Source: Atriophallophorus winterbourni
Lineage: Eukaryota > Platyhelminthes > Trematoda > Plagiorchiida > Microphallidae
NCBI GenBank assembly: GCA_013407085.1
Contig: JACCGJ010001312.1
Location: forward strand, 124,001 to 188,000
Length of the DNA: 64,000 nucleotides
Direction of reading: 5' to 3'
Within the stretch, counting starts at the first letter, position 1. Every line of letters starts with the position of its first letter. Below are positions 33,752-45,800 of this stretch, piece after piece. The translations under genes were made by a program, and so were the position numbers. A model generated the notes under the pieces. It made no database searches. It was not told the origin of the DNA and was given only the letters and a program-made list of their open reading frames with translations.

Positions 33752-33940
33752 GTACAATTGGTATTCAACAGATGGATATTATTAACTGAGTTAACGAACA
33801 GAAAATCGATGAAACGTGAGTGATTACGATAAAAGGAATTCGTTATATCAATATGGCGTTATTAGTAATCGAAACGAAACGATAATGTCTAAGATAAAAA
33901 TTAAGATGACACAGAATATAAGACTGTAAAATTACTATGA
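33752..33940 (-). repeat. Gypsy 5' LTR (approximate)
   Basis: Aligns with 27047-27189 plus 31749-31796. Limits are estimated from where similarity starts and stops, since TG/CA ends are not clear. Confidence 0.6.
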
Positions 33941-33944
33941 GTGA

Positions 33945-34690
33945 ATGTAGAAAAGCAGCTCCGAAGGAAAACAATATGAATTTTATAAAAAACTGAGTAC
34001 AAAATCAAAATTGTACAGTGATTGAAACAAGCAAATTGAGTACAGGAAACAAAATAAATTTAAAACTTCCGCTAATGACTCCATTAAAAAAAATTGTGAG
34101 ATATTTTCCTCATTGATAATGTTTGATACTGAAACGGATTGATGCATATAAAAGTAACGCATTACCTTAATACAAATTTTGCTGGTTTCACATGAGATGT
34201 TTAAACACATTCATTTTGCGCGGAGGTTTAAATTTTTGAGGTGCGTTTGGCTTTATTTTTCAATGTTTGTTTGCTGCTGCTATTCAACTTCGTATTCAAA
34301 ATATTTGAAATATAACTAATTGATTCTGCAAGTCAATGTTGAAAATATTTTTTTGCAATCCGTCTGTTACGCTGAAAACATTCAGGCTGCCCATCTGGAC
34401 ACAAAATGATTAAGACTAAATTGTTTAGCTTTTGAAAGCCAGCGAAGTTATTCAGGGTTCATAATTAGATGACGCCCTTGTGTCTGCACTTCGGTCGCCG
34501 AGTTAAATCAAGTTCTCTTCATTGTTTCATGAAAAAGTAGCCTGAAATTAATCAAAATGATAACGGACATGCGCTGTGCATAACCGAGGTACGATTGCCG
34601 GTTTCTTATTGAGATTGCTTAAAAATTTCTTCTCTTTACATCATACAGCGTTCACCATTTAGTTTTAATCTCCCGTTTCCTTTGCGCAGT
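33945..34690 (+). promoter_or_regulatory. Upstream region of tra2, with an AG acceptor just before the ATG
   Basis: No repeat recognised. Immediately before the tra2 start is a pyrimidine tract ending CTCCCGTTTCCTTTGCGCAG, then TA, then ATG. This is a strong 3' splice site two bases from the start codon, so the first coding exon is not the first exon: either a 5' leader exon exists upstream or a spliced leader is added in trans, which flatworms are known to do. Confidence 0.5.
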
Positions 34691-34691
34691 A

Positions 34692-34765
34692 ATGTCGTTT
34701 GTTGCATCTCCTGTATCACGTCGTCGTGGCAATTCTCCTTATGGTGGGTACGACCGTTCCAAAAT
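34692..34765 (+). CDS. tra2: tra2 coding exon 1
   Basis: Encodes MSFVASPVSRRRGNSPYGGY and the next residues to a donor AAAAT|GTAAGT. It ends in phase 2 (AT), completed by the T that opens exon 2. Confidence 0.85.
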
Positions 34766-36805
34766 GTAAGTTTTGTAAGAAATCGATTTTACATCATATT
34801 ACTTCACTTGATGATTAGCTACGTAAGGTAATTTTTTGCAAGTCTGCTTGAGTGTGTCAATATTTCTTATTTGTCGCCATTTTTAAATAAATTTTTTCGC
34901 TGTATTATGTCTGGTCGAATTTGCTGGCCTTTCAGTCTAAAAGTAGTTTAGTGTAATACCAGCTTGACGTGATCCTGGTAGTCGTGATGATGATTATTAC
35001 TGCCATTTATCCGGTGCAACCCATTTCTGGAATCATTTCAAAATAACCGCCGACTCAGGTGAGAAGCAATACACAATTTCTTTTTCGTATACCTGACTTG
35101 CTTAATTTACACGTACAGAGAATATTAAATAATGTTATCACTAATGAAAACATTCTTGAATCGTAGCACTCACGTGGAATCACGTCAGATTCGATGTCAT
35201 AATCATATAATATTGAAGCTAACGCTACTTCAACCAGTAATTCAAAGCGGCAACCACATGTACGTTCTAAGTATTTTGGATTCTCATCCGCAACAAAATA
35301 TGTGCCTCCGAACTAGATACATCTTTCAACTGTTGAAAGAGCTGAAATAGGCTCTGCTTGTTAGTTGTAGCCATACAGTGGAACCCTGGTACAACGAATC
35401 GCTGGGGAGAGAGTAAAATGTTCGTTATAAGCGGAGTTCGTTGTAAGCGAGTTGCGACACTGACAGTCCAATCTCACGTTTTCTGAAGTAGCTGGCGATA
35501 CTCTTTTGTTTAAGTTTTGACTTCGCCACTGCCTCGATCTCTCTCTCCACAAATTCAAGTTCTCTTTCGACGTCTCTTCCTTTTATTCTAAAAAATCTTC
35601 TGCAGAGATCAAGAGCACTCCTGGCATCTTTCACAGACGGAGTGTCTGACTGAGTGATTGCAATTTGTCATGAGTCTGTGATTACCAATCACAGAGAATT
35701 CACGTGATTTTCTTGTGCGTGCGTGCGAGTCAGTTAGCACACTGTAGGCCAGGCTGCCTGTGTCTCGCCAAGCTGTGTGTGTCAGTTCTATTCTTAACGC
35801 ACTGCAGGCCACTCTTGACGGAGCGTTGTGGGTTAAAAACCAGACAAAGCGAGTTCGTTGTACGCATGTACTTTATTGAACAAACATAGCTGTCGGGAAA
35901 GTGTACGGTGTTCGTAATAAGCGAGATTCGTAACGAACAGATTCGTTGTACGCATGTTTCAAATAAGCTTGCAGATAAGGAATTTATTTGGGAAATCATG
36001 GTGTGTTCGTTATAAGCGGGAATTCGTTGTACGTGGGTTCCACTGTATATGCTTCGGATGGGAGCATATACATTTTCAACAGTTGTACGGCGTGCAATAC
36101 GTTCAGGTATCTAAGACCGGTGTAGATGCTCAACTTGGCTGTCTAGATGTTACAGAGCAACCATTATTGTACCTTCGGTTTTAACGCCCGACGTTCAACA
36201 AGTGCTCATCGCTTTCTTCACCAGTTTAGTAGCTCTTCGTTTTTAGCATACGCAACATCGTGCTTTTTGCGTCTAATTATAATCGCTAGATAAAGAGACT
36301 GCCACACATGCAACATGCTTAGATTGTGTGCACACTCCTTTTTATCGAAATTTACATCTAAATTATCTGATCAAAATACCATCACCATCCAGCATACACC
36401 TTTCTAGAAGCCTTTAGCAATCTCATCGAGACCGCGTAGTAGGTAATCTTCGAATGGCGGTATCTGAAAATAGAAAGGAAGCGTATCGCGCTGGTTATTG
36501 CCATACACCATTTGCAAGTACCATTTTTAGCAGACGGTCCCCAACAGTATTATCTATTTCTCATATCTGTCTAGCCCTGGGCAACCTGACAGTAACATGA
36601 TGTAATGTGATGTGAAAGCACAAGCCTGATCCAGGAAAAGCGCCGCACAGTCAGAGACTGCACGTGGGCTAAGATACTGTCAGGTTACCCAGGCCTAGAC
36701 AGATATGTCAAAAGAAATAGACAGAAAATAGAAATAGTAATAGTAACATCGCCCACGTGCAGTCTGCCTGCGGCACTTTGCCTCGATCAGGCTTGTGCTT
36801 TCATA

Positions 36806-36837
<32 letters not shown>

Positions 36838-39800
36838 TTACACAATCATTTAAAAATGAAAAAGTGCGACCCAGCAATGCACGAGAAAACGAAAGAAAGA
36901 AAAAAGTACAATATGAGGGGGATTTTTTTGTCCAATGTTCCACATGTCGATTTTTTCAATTTTTTTACAAAGTTGAGGGGGGAACACAAAATAGAATGCA
37001 CTCTCTCCACTGTTGCCGGTTCTCAGCCATCTTCGACAGCCACAGACACTCACTATCCCTTGGACCCCACCCAGGAAGCCGCGTTCGTCCGACCCGAGCT
37101 AAACCCGACGTCAAGCGTTTTAAGGCCTTCTTCCAGGTCAGCGGTTGTCCACCTGAACACCGCCGCCAGCCTGGGCCAACCGACACACGCAGCGCGCGGA
37201 AGGGTAGGCGCTCAGGCTTCATTCTCAAGACATGCCCTAGCCAGCGGAGACGGGAACGGTCGATCAGGTCTCGTAGCATCAGGCTGTCCCCACCTAGAAC
37301 ACGGTGCCTCACTTCAACGTTGCTAGTGCGGTGTTGCCACCACACTCGTGCAAGCCTCCGTAAACATCGATGTTCAAACACCTCCAAGCGCCGGAGCTCC
37401 TCTGCGCGTACTGCCCAGCTCTCGCACCCGTAAAGCAAGACCGACCTGACTGAGGCCAGGTAAACTCTCCCCTTGAGTCTCAAACTCACGTCAGACCGCT
37501 TCCAGAGATGACCTAGACTAGTGAACGCGAAGCGAGCTCTCGCAATGCGAGAGCCGATCTCACTTTCCAGCCCTCCTCCCGCCGTGATGCAGCTACCAAG
37601 ATAGGTGAACTGTTCCACACAGTCCAGACTGAGGTCATCGACCGTCAGAGTGGGCTGCAACCCCTCCCAATCTTGAAGAAGAACCTTACACTTAGTTGGA
37701 GCTAAGTGCAATCCGTACCTAGACGCCTCCAATGCTAGCTGGTTCAGGGCATTCTGTAGGAACACCGGATCATCACCAAGCAAAGCAATGTCATCGGCAT
37801 AATCAAGGTCAGTGACACGGTTACCTGGAAGTAGCTCGATCCCACCCTCAGTGAAGCTACGGAGAGCATTCTGGAGGACATCCTCGATCGCAAAGTTGAA
37901 CAAGAATGGGGACAGCGGACAGCCCTGGCGCACGCCACTGGTTGTGAGGAACGCCGGCGATAGGCTGCCGTAGACCCTGACCCTCCCTGATGAATGGGAA
38001 TAGAGCTCCTTCAAGATGGCGACATACTTAGAAGGGATGCCACTCCTAAGCAAGCAGTTGCGCCGAGACTGGACCTTGACGTGGTGCAGTGGCTTGCGTG
38101 CCTCGATGATCCATTGAGCTATACTGGGTGATGTCTTCGTGGCATCTTCAGAGTTACTCATACCAGGTTGGTCAATGGTGAGAAGCCAGACAAACACAGT
38201 CTCCTTGTCCCTCGCGGACATTGTATACCAGAAGAGGCGTATGAATCCGCAAGGATCACCGGCTCGACTGGTTTGGATGATGTCGGGAGTCCCTGCTGGT
38301 CTCTACCTCGCGAATGGCTTGTGAACTGTACTACAGTATCCGGCCACGATAGGTGCGATCCTTAATCTCGCTCCGCTGCCTTGCGGGTTAGGCTTTCGGG
38401 CCAAAGGCTTGAGGTGGGAGTCCTCAAGATCAACTCCTCTACTTCGGCCTGGGCAACCTGGTAGTATCACGCCCACACCCAAACAATGACAATAACAGCA
38501 CTAGAAATTCCTACCTCTATCTCCTCTATTGCTTCTATTGCTCTATTGCCTCTTCTCCACATGTTACCATCCCCGATTCGCTCTCTCTACCTGATGTACG
38601 ACTCATGCCGTCTAGACAGCCGTCGATTGCTGCAACTCTTCTACGCCCGCGGGTTTCATTTAGGTTAGCTTCGTTTAACGTTCGGACCTTGCTACAACCG
38701 GGACAACAGGCCGGCCTTGCACGAACGCTTGAGACGTTAGGCATTGATATCTGCTGCTTGTCGGAAACCCGTTTCCGTGACACAAGCGAAGTCTGTCAGT
38801 TGGTCTCACCAGCTGAACCAGACAGCAGATTCCACCTGCGCCTCTCTAGTGACCCGGATGCTTCCTCTGCCGGATTGGCTGGCGTCGGTATCGCGCTCAG
38901 TTCCCGTGCTGAGCAATCACTCTTAGAGTGGATTCCCGTTGACAGCAGACTGTGCGGTGCACGATTTCGTGGCCACTGTCGGGTGAACAGGCGGTGCGAA
39001 ACGCGGAGGGACTTGTTTGTGATTTCTGCCTACGCTCCAACGGACTGTAGTGTGGATCCCAGTAAGGACAACTTCTATGAGAAGTTGCATAGTTTGTTTC
39101 GCAAGGCACGCAGGACAGATGTCGTAATCATGGCAGGAGATCTCAACGCTCGCGTTGGTCGCCTGTCTGAATACGAGCGCCACCTAGGAGGTCAGTATGG
39201 GCTGGATGGCGGGCGTTCAGATAACGGAGAACGATTGCTCACATTCTGTGGCGATCACCGCCTCTATCTCTCCAGTACGGCATTTCGGCGTTCCCAGCGT
39301 CGAATGGCCACATGGCGCTCACCATCACAGCACGTCTGGTCTCAAATTGACCACATTGCTATTAGCTACAGGTGGCGTGGTAGCATCAAGGATTGTCGTT
39401 CATACTGGACCACCAGTGTGGACTCAGACCATGCGCTAGTCTGTGCGACAGTCAACTTCCAATTTGGGGGTAAGGCACGCGCAAGACGAACTCATGTAGA
39501 CACCGCCTCTTTGATGCTCCCCGCTGTCAGAACCGAGTTCCATCATGCATTGACCAGGGAGCTCGCAGAAGCAGCACTGGAACTTCGTATATATATATCC
39601 GCCCAACTGAACTTATGCTACTAGAACGGCAAATGATTCCTTTCAGTTCACAGTGCAATGCAGAACCAACACGCGTCAGCAATAATCTCCGGCGTAGCAT
39701 TCGATCAGACAAGGATGCATGTTGCCCAAAAAATGGAGGCAGCTTTCAATACAATCAAGCTCAGTAGATTTTCATTTAATTTGATCCTCATTTTCTGGTA

Positions 39801-42800
39801 CCATTCGAGTAAACGAGACTATCACAGATGTCGCCTTAATCATCAACGAAAAACGCCACTATTTTTAACACGAACATTTTTATGATAAAAGGTGCGTCGC
39901 GTCATGGGACGCATTAGTATGTATGTATGAAAGCACAAGCCTGATCCAGGCAAAGTGCCGCACAGTCAGAGACTGCACGTGGGCTAAGATACTGTCAGGT
40001 TGCCCAGACCTAGACAGATATGGGGGGAATAGAAATAAAGAGTGAGACTCCAGCGTGTTTCAGCATGCAGCTCACTACCGTTGGCCAATCAATTTAGCAC
40101 GATGTTAGCCGTACAGCATATAAATGCTGCACGATTGCACATCCGTGCACGCATTAGTGGAGAGATCTGAGGGTATGTATTTATGAAATCATAAGCCTGT
40201 TCCAGGCAAATTGTCGCACAGCCAAAGACTGTATGTTGGCTAAATTACTGTCAGGTTACCAAGGCATAGACAGACATAAGAAAGAAAACAGCATTAGCAT
40301 TGAGAATCCAGCGTATTTCAGCATACATCTTACGTTATTTTAATTTAGCTCGGTGTTGACATCGCGGCACAGAACTACTGCATATCCATGCTGAGAGTAG
40401 AATAGAAACTACTATCTTGTGTTAGTAAAACCGATTTGTTGGGCTTGCGGAAACCGCTTGTTCAACTGAGGTACCAACCATGGTTAACGACATCTATTTC
40501 GGCCGCATGCCATATAAATACATTATAGCATTTTGGGGTTCATTTCTACTACAACAACAATATGCCGTGGAGCTAGCGTTCGATTATTTCTTGTGTCAAC
40601 CAACGATTTCCGTACGGATAAATTTTTCAATGTTAGGTCATGTATTCTGTATTCAGCGATAATCGATTTGAAATTGGTAGCTGAATTGGCAAATCGGTCG
40701 CCGGAGCAGACTGGTTTGTGTGCGGTAGCCATACATATCCGCTCCTTCTCTTGCCAGTGGAAGCATTTCTGCCGTGTTTTCAAAAGGCATTATGCAGGTG
40801 TGTATGTATGAAAGCACAAGCCTGATCCAGGCAAATTGCGGCACAGTCAGAGACTGCACATGGGCTGAGATACTATCAGGTTGCCCAGGCCTAGCAGATA
40901 TGACAAAAGAAATAGATAGAAAATAGAAATAGAAATCGTAGTGAGACTCCAAAGTGTTTTAGCATGCAGCTCACTGCCGGTGGCAAGTAAATTTAGCACG
41001 ATGTTAGCCGCACAGCACAGAAATACTGCACGATTGCACATTCGTGCACGACATGCAGGACGAACTTGTCGAGGTTTTTCGAAACCGTTTTGGACGCACA
41101 CCATAAGATAGCATTTTATTGAAATTAGAGTCTCATTTCTACTGCCACCCACGACTCTAACAACCGTAAAATCGCCCGCCTTTGTCTATCGCCACATTTC
41201 TCCATAAGGCTAGTTCCAAAGTAATTGTGTAAACCTTTTGTATAAACAAGTATCCAGACTTCATTGCCTCTGACAACCAAGTCCAGGTTCTGGCCTGCAC
41301 GAGTGGCTCCCCGAGCCCGGCGGAACTTCTACCAACAGGAGAAGGGGCGAAAGCGAGTGACTGGCGCCTGAAAACCAGTTGGCTTCGGGCACATGTAGCT
41401 CGTTAGCCTGGGAGGGCATTTAATCTAAGGGAAGGAAAACCCTGATTTTAAACATCCGCTGCCTTGCGGGATATCCGATCGCGGGAAAGGCTTCTGAGGA
41501 AAAACCTGGAACAGAGTCTGGTAGACGGTTAGTTGGTGCACACCACCTGTTTCTGGCAACTCCATGCTAGATTGCAGGTCGCACTTGGTTGTGCAAAGGC
41601 TAGAGAAGCTGACTCGAACAAACGCCGAGTGGTGCTGGAGACGTCGCTTTGTACCCAAATTCCCAAGAAACTTCATCCTCCAGGATGAGATAGTCCCACA
41701 CAAGTACAAGTACTTCATTGCCAGCAGCTGTCCGTGATGGGAGAATTTTTTCAGAGAATGGATGCACAATGTACCTGAACTGTGACAACACAGGAACACA
41801 ATTTAACAATTAACACATTGTCTACGGGAATTGGTTTACGTATTTTATGTTATTTTTGTGTTATTCTGCTTAATTATGGCATACATAAAACACATGAATA
41901 ATTTTTACGGATTAGATGCCAGACACTGCCTGACAAGTGCACTCCGATAGTGACTGAAGGTACCGACGGCAGCTACTGATCAATCGACTGCTTGTTTGAG
42001 GTGGTAACTAGAGTTACTGTCAGTAGACAAAGGGTTGACTGCCTGTTGACTTCTATCTCTAAATGTTATATGTTAAAATTAATTTTATATTTGTATGTGC
42101 TATCTTTATACAGTGACACAGTTTGTCAATTCTAGTATAAGAGTCACAAACCAGTATCAATCAAGGTACCTCCCGTTTGATCGACTGTAACATAGACGGG
42201 TATATTCCTATATTATCCATGTGTAAAAATTTAAGAAGCCTATAAGACTTGTTTCGTTCGACGTACTCGTCAGATGCACGGATATGCAATCGCGCAGCAC
42301 TTCAGTGCTACGCAGCTAACGCCGTGCAAAATTTAGTTGCCACCGGTAGTGAGCTGCAGGCGAGTGCACACTGGAGTCTCACTGCTATTACTATTTTCCT
42401 TGACTGTCTAGGCCTGCACAACCTGACAGTATCTTAGCCCACGTGCATTTTCTGACTGCGGCACTTTGCTTGGATTAGGCTTGTGATTTCATATATACTC
42501 GTCAGATAGTTGATCATGTATAGCCGTCATTCTATTTCGATTTGTAGTCCTTGTTGCACGGATGTACAATCGTGCAGCATTTCTGTGCTGTGCGGCTAAC
42601 ATCGTGCTAAATTGATTGGCCAACGCTAGTGAGCTGCATGCTGAAACACGCTGGAGTCTCACTACCATTTTTATCCCCCCCTCATATCTGTCTAGGCCTG
42701 GGCAACCTGACAGTATCTTAGCCCACGTGCAGTCTCTGACTGCGGCACTTTTCCTGGATCAGGTTTGTGCTTTCATACCATTCCATACCTTGTTTCACTG

Positions 42801-45800
42801 TTGTGCAAAGGGCATTGACTACGCAATAATGCCGCTGGACTGCTTAGCCCTTTGTTCTAGATGCATACGTAGTTATATACCTTTTCTTTGTGATTTGCTG
42901 AATTTTCGTTTTCGATCACTCATCAGTGATAGCTATGACAGATCCGCCAGAGATCGAACCCCACCACGAGAATCAAACGGTTATTCCTCTTCGAGATACT
43001 CACGCGATACCGGCCGATCATACGGAGGTCGTGATGAACATCACAGGTCGAATGATAGACGGGAACGTCCACCATCTCCTAAACCATCACGGGTTTTGGG
43101 TGTTTTCGGACTCTCACTTAGAACGGAAGAGCGCCATTTGCACGACATAATGCGTAAATTTGGCCCTTTGGAGGATATTCAAATAGTCTACGATAATCTC
43201 TCCGGTGAGTGTCGATATTGTAATCGCGGAGTCATTCCAACAAATGAATTACTCATTTTTCCTAACTAGTTTTAATATACCGCTATTTTTGTATCAGGTC
43301 GTTCTCGTGGATTCGGTTTCGTCTATTTCCAAAATCTGGAGGATGCCCGGTCCGCTAGAGCTGCATGTGCACGTGGTCTGGAGTTACACGATCGTGTGTT
43401 GCGTGTGGACTACAGCCTCACCTCAGGTCCTCATCAACCAACTCCTGGCATGTATTTGGGCAAAGACAAACGGTATGCATTCAAAAAATTTAATTCATTT
43501 TTACACAATTGTTGTTGTTGTTGGCCTCCCTCGGTCGATGTCGACCATGGATGTACATCACATCGCATGAATTTCACGTTTTGCAGCTTTTTGAATGACT
43601 AAACAGTCCGATTCGGGAGGAACAATCTCTCCCGCAGCGCTTGCAACGATAGTCAGAACTCTGTTGTATTGCATCAGTTGCACGCCGGCGGCGTGATCTG
43701 CGTTCAGCAGCCGAGAGCTGTATTTGTTCCTCCCCAGCTTGCAGACGACACAATTAGCTTGATTGATATATTCTTATCATCGTTTACCTAACGCGGTTTT
43801 GTTTGCCACTCCTAATTCGGCATGGTGTCGTTGTAAGTGTAGCCAGACTCTGACTTGGCTCAAGCAGATGGAGGCCTTAATCATACGGCCCAAGATCGTG
43901 TTCAGTGGCAGTCTTGTTATGGACATCTTTTGAAATGTTTTGATTAATCTTGTCTGTTGTCAACTGAAGTGGCGAGCAAAAAGTTTGTTAAGATGTGTGA
44001 CCGTGAATGCCCCAAAGAAACTGTCATTCTGATGTTGCTCTACTGGCTCACTTGCTTGAATCCATTTTTAATTAGAGTTGTAGGTACCTAATTTCAACCT
44101 AATCTATTATAGGTTCAGTAACTTTTTGGGTCCTAACCTTCCCCATATCTTTTAGAATTTTTCACTGTCATGGTTGTATGGCAGTACTTAGTACTTGGTG
44201 TAATGCTGTCAATGATTAACGGGGATCTCTATGTACTTTTCTCGGTATGTTTCGCTGATACTACAATTGCTGAGTCAGAGTCACGCTAAAGCATGATGCC
44301 GGGTAATGACGTGCATAAGGCTTATCCCCCTATGGTCAGATCATGAAGTACGCACAACTTTCTGGAAAATAGGTGTGATTATTGATTTTCCCCATCACTA
44401 CGGAGCTATTTCTGTTTCCCATATTTGACGAATAGCTCCGATAGTAGGCTTAGTCAGGTAGAGTTGCCCTAATTGACCAGTACCGGGGTTAGTTCATCAT
44501 TAACTAAATGCTAAGCTTGATTTCCGCTTTCTTCGTAGGCGTCCAATCACCTGGCCAGTGTTCACAACATACAGTAAACGACGTGTCAACTGATGCTGGC
44601 TAGCTAAATTGATCGCGAAAATGTTTAAGACACCAATGACGAGCGGCGGTCTTTATTAATGATCCAGACATTTGTTTCTTTGACTCCGACTGCTTTGGAG
44701 TGTTTGTAGTATTACAGAAGTAATATGTAATTGTCACATTGTCTACGCTGAAGGTGGCATAAAGTGTACAACAATTTGGTTAAACCGCCTAAACTTTTGA
44801 GGCGCAAGACTTACTAGTTTGTGTGATCGAGAGAGATAACATCCGCACAACAGAATCCGGCTCTCGGTTTAACGTGTCTTGGCCGATTTTCCCTGATTCC
44901 ACTTAACAATCTTGCGAGATCGCTTACATACCCTTATGAGATTCTTTGAGACACTTACCATGTTGTCATGTGCTATCAACGCTTGCTACCTCGAATCGTA
45001 GACGACGAACTGCGGTAAAGCTTCAGCGACATTGATAAAGATTCTATCGTCGAAAAAGCTCCGCGCTATGTCCGAATTGCGTTTTCTGTGTTGCTCAGTG
45101 TATTTAGAAGTTACACGATGTGCACCTGTACTGCTTTCTCCTAAATGTTTTTACCCGTGCGCAACCTGACAGTATCTTAGCCCAGAATCTCTGACGGTGC
45201 GCCACTTTGCCTGGATCCAGTTTTGTGATTATATGCATGTACGAATGCATAAACAACGTTGAGGTATAGTTTCACTGTGATAATTTTTCCGCTGAATCAA
45301 ACAGAAATATTTGTTATCAAACGACCATAGCATTGTATATGTTGAGATCCGCAAGCAATACTTGCCAACTACTTTGAGCTGCTGTGGTGACACCCTTCGG
45401 CCTACTAGAGCAACACACCCCAAACATGTACTTGGGTTTCCTTGACAATTTTTGCTTGCGAAAGTAGTGATATAGTTTTTCATCTGCGGCACCGTCCGAG
45501 TTAGGATACTGTAACTGTTAAGCTATCTGCGGTTCGTGCGATCCGTCTCCCAAGTTCGGGTCCGAGAGAACAGAATTCGCTGTCGCTTCTTAGCCTTAAT
45601 GATGCGGCTCAAAATCGTGTTCAATGACAGTCTTGTTATAGACATCTTTTGAAATGTTTTGATTAATCTTGTCTGTTGTCAACTGAAGTGGCAAGCAAAA
45701 AGTTTGTTAAGATGTGTGACCGTGAATGCCCCAAGGTAGCTGTCAATCTGATGTTGCTCTACTCGTTCACAACATTCACGGTGTAAACACCTCGTCCTAG

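Larger units (their letters stand above)
31749..33940 (-). mobile_element. Ty3/Gypsy LTR retrotransposon, decayed and truncated
   Basis: The 3' LTR remainder (31749-31796), an RT start (32430-31950), probable protease region, gag (33590-33290) and the 5' LTR (about 33752-33940) follow in - strand order. At about 2 kb inside, most of pol (RT end, RNase H, integrase) is missing. The two LTRs differ visibly, so it is older than the BEL/Pao element within it. Confidence 0.8.
36843..39600 (-). mobile_element. RTE-type LINE with 5' inversion (twin-priming-like)
   Basis: The 3' half (RT, 38055-36965, - strand) and the 5' half (5' UTR and endonuclease, about 38060-39590, + strand) meet head to head near 38055-38065. 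The 5' end of the inverted piece is next to the RT piece and its 3' end faces outward, which is what twin priming produces. The opening of the RT domain is missing at the junction. A microsatellite tail at 36807-36842 marks the 3' end. Confidence 0.8.

Noticed and set aside
35376..36045. hAT or piggyBac assignment for the TTCGTTATAAGCGG element
   Set aside because: TA flanks and the CENP-B-like tail fit pogo/Tigger; there is no 8-bp or TTAA duplication.
36757..37433. Two 189-codon + frames over the RTE RT
   Set aside because: They are antisense to the RTE reverse transcriptase C-terminus on the - strand.
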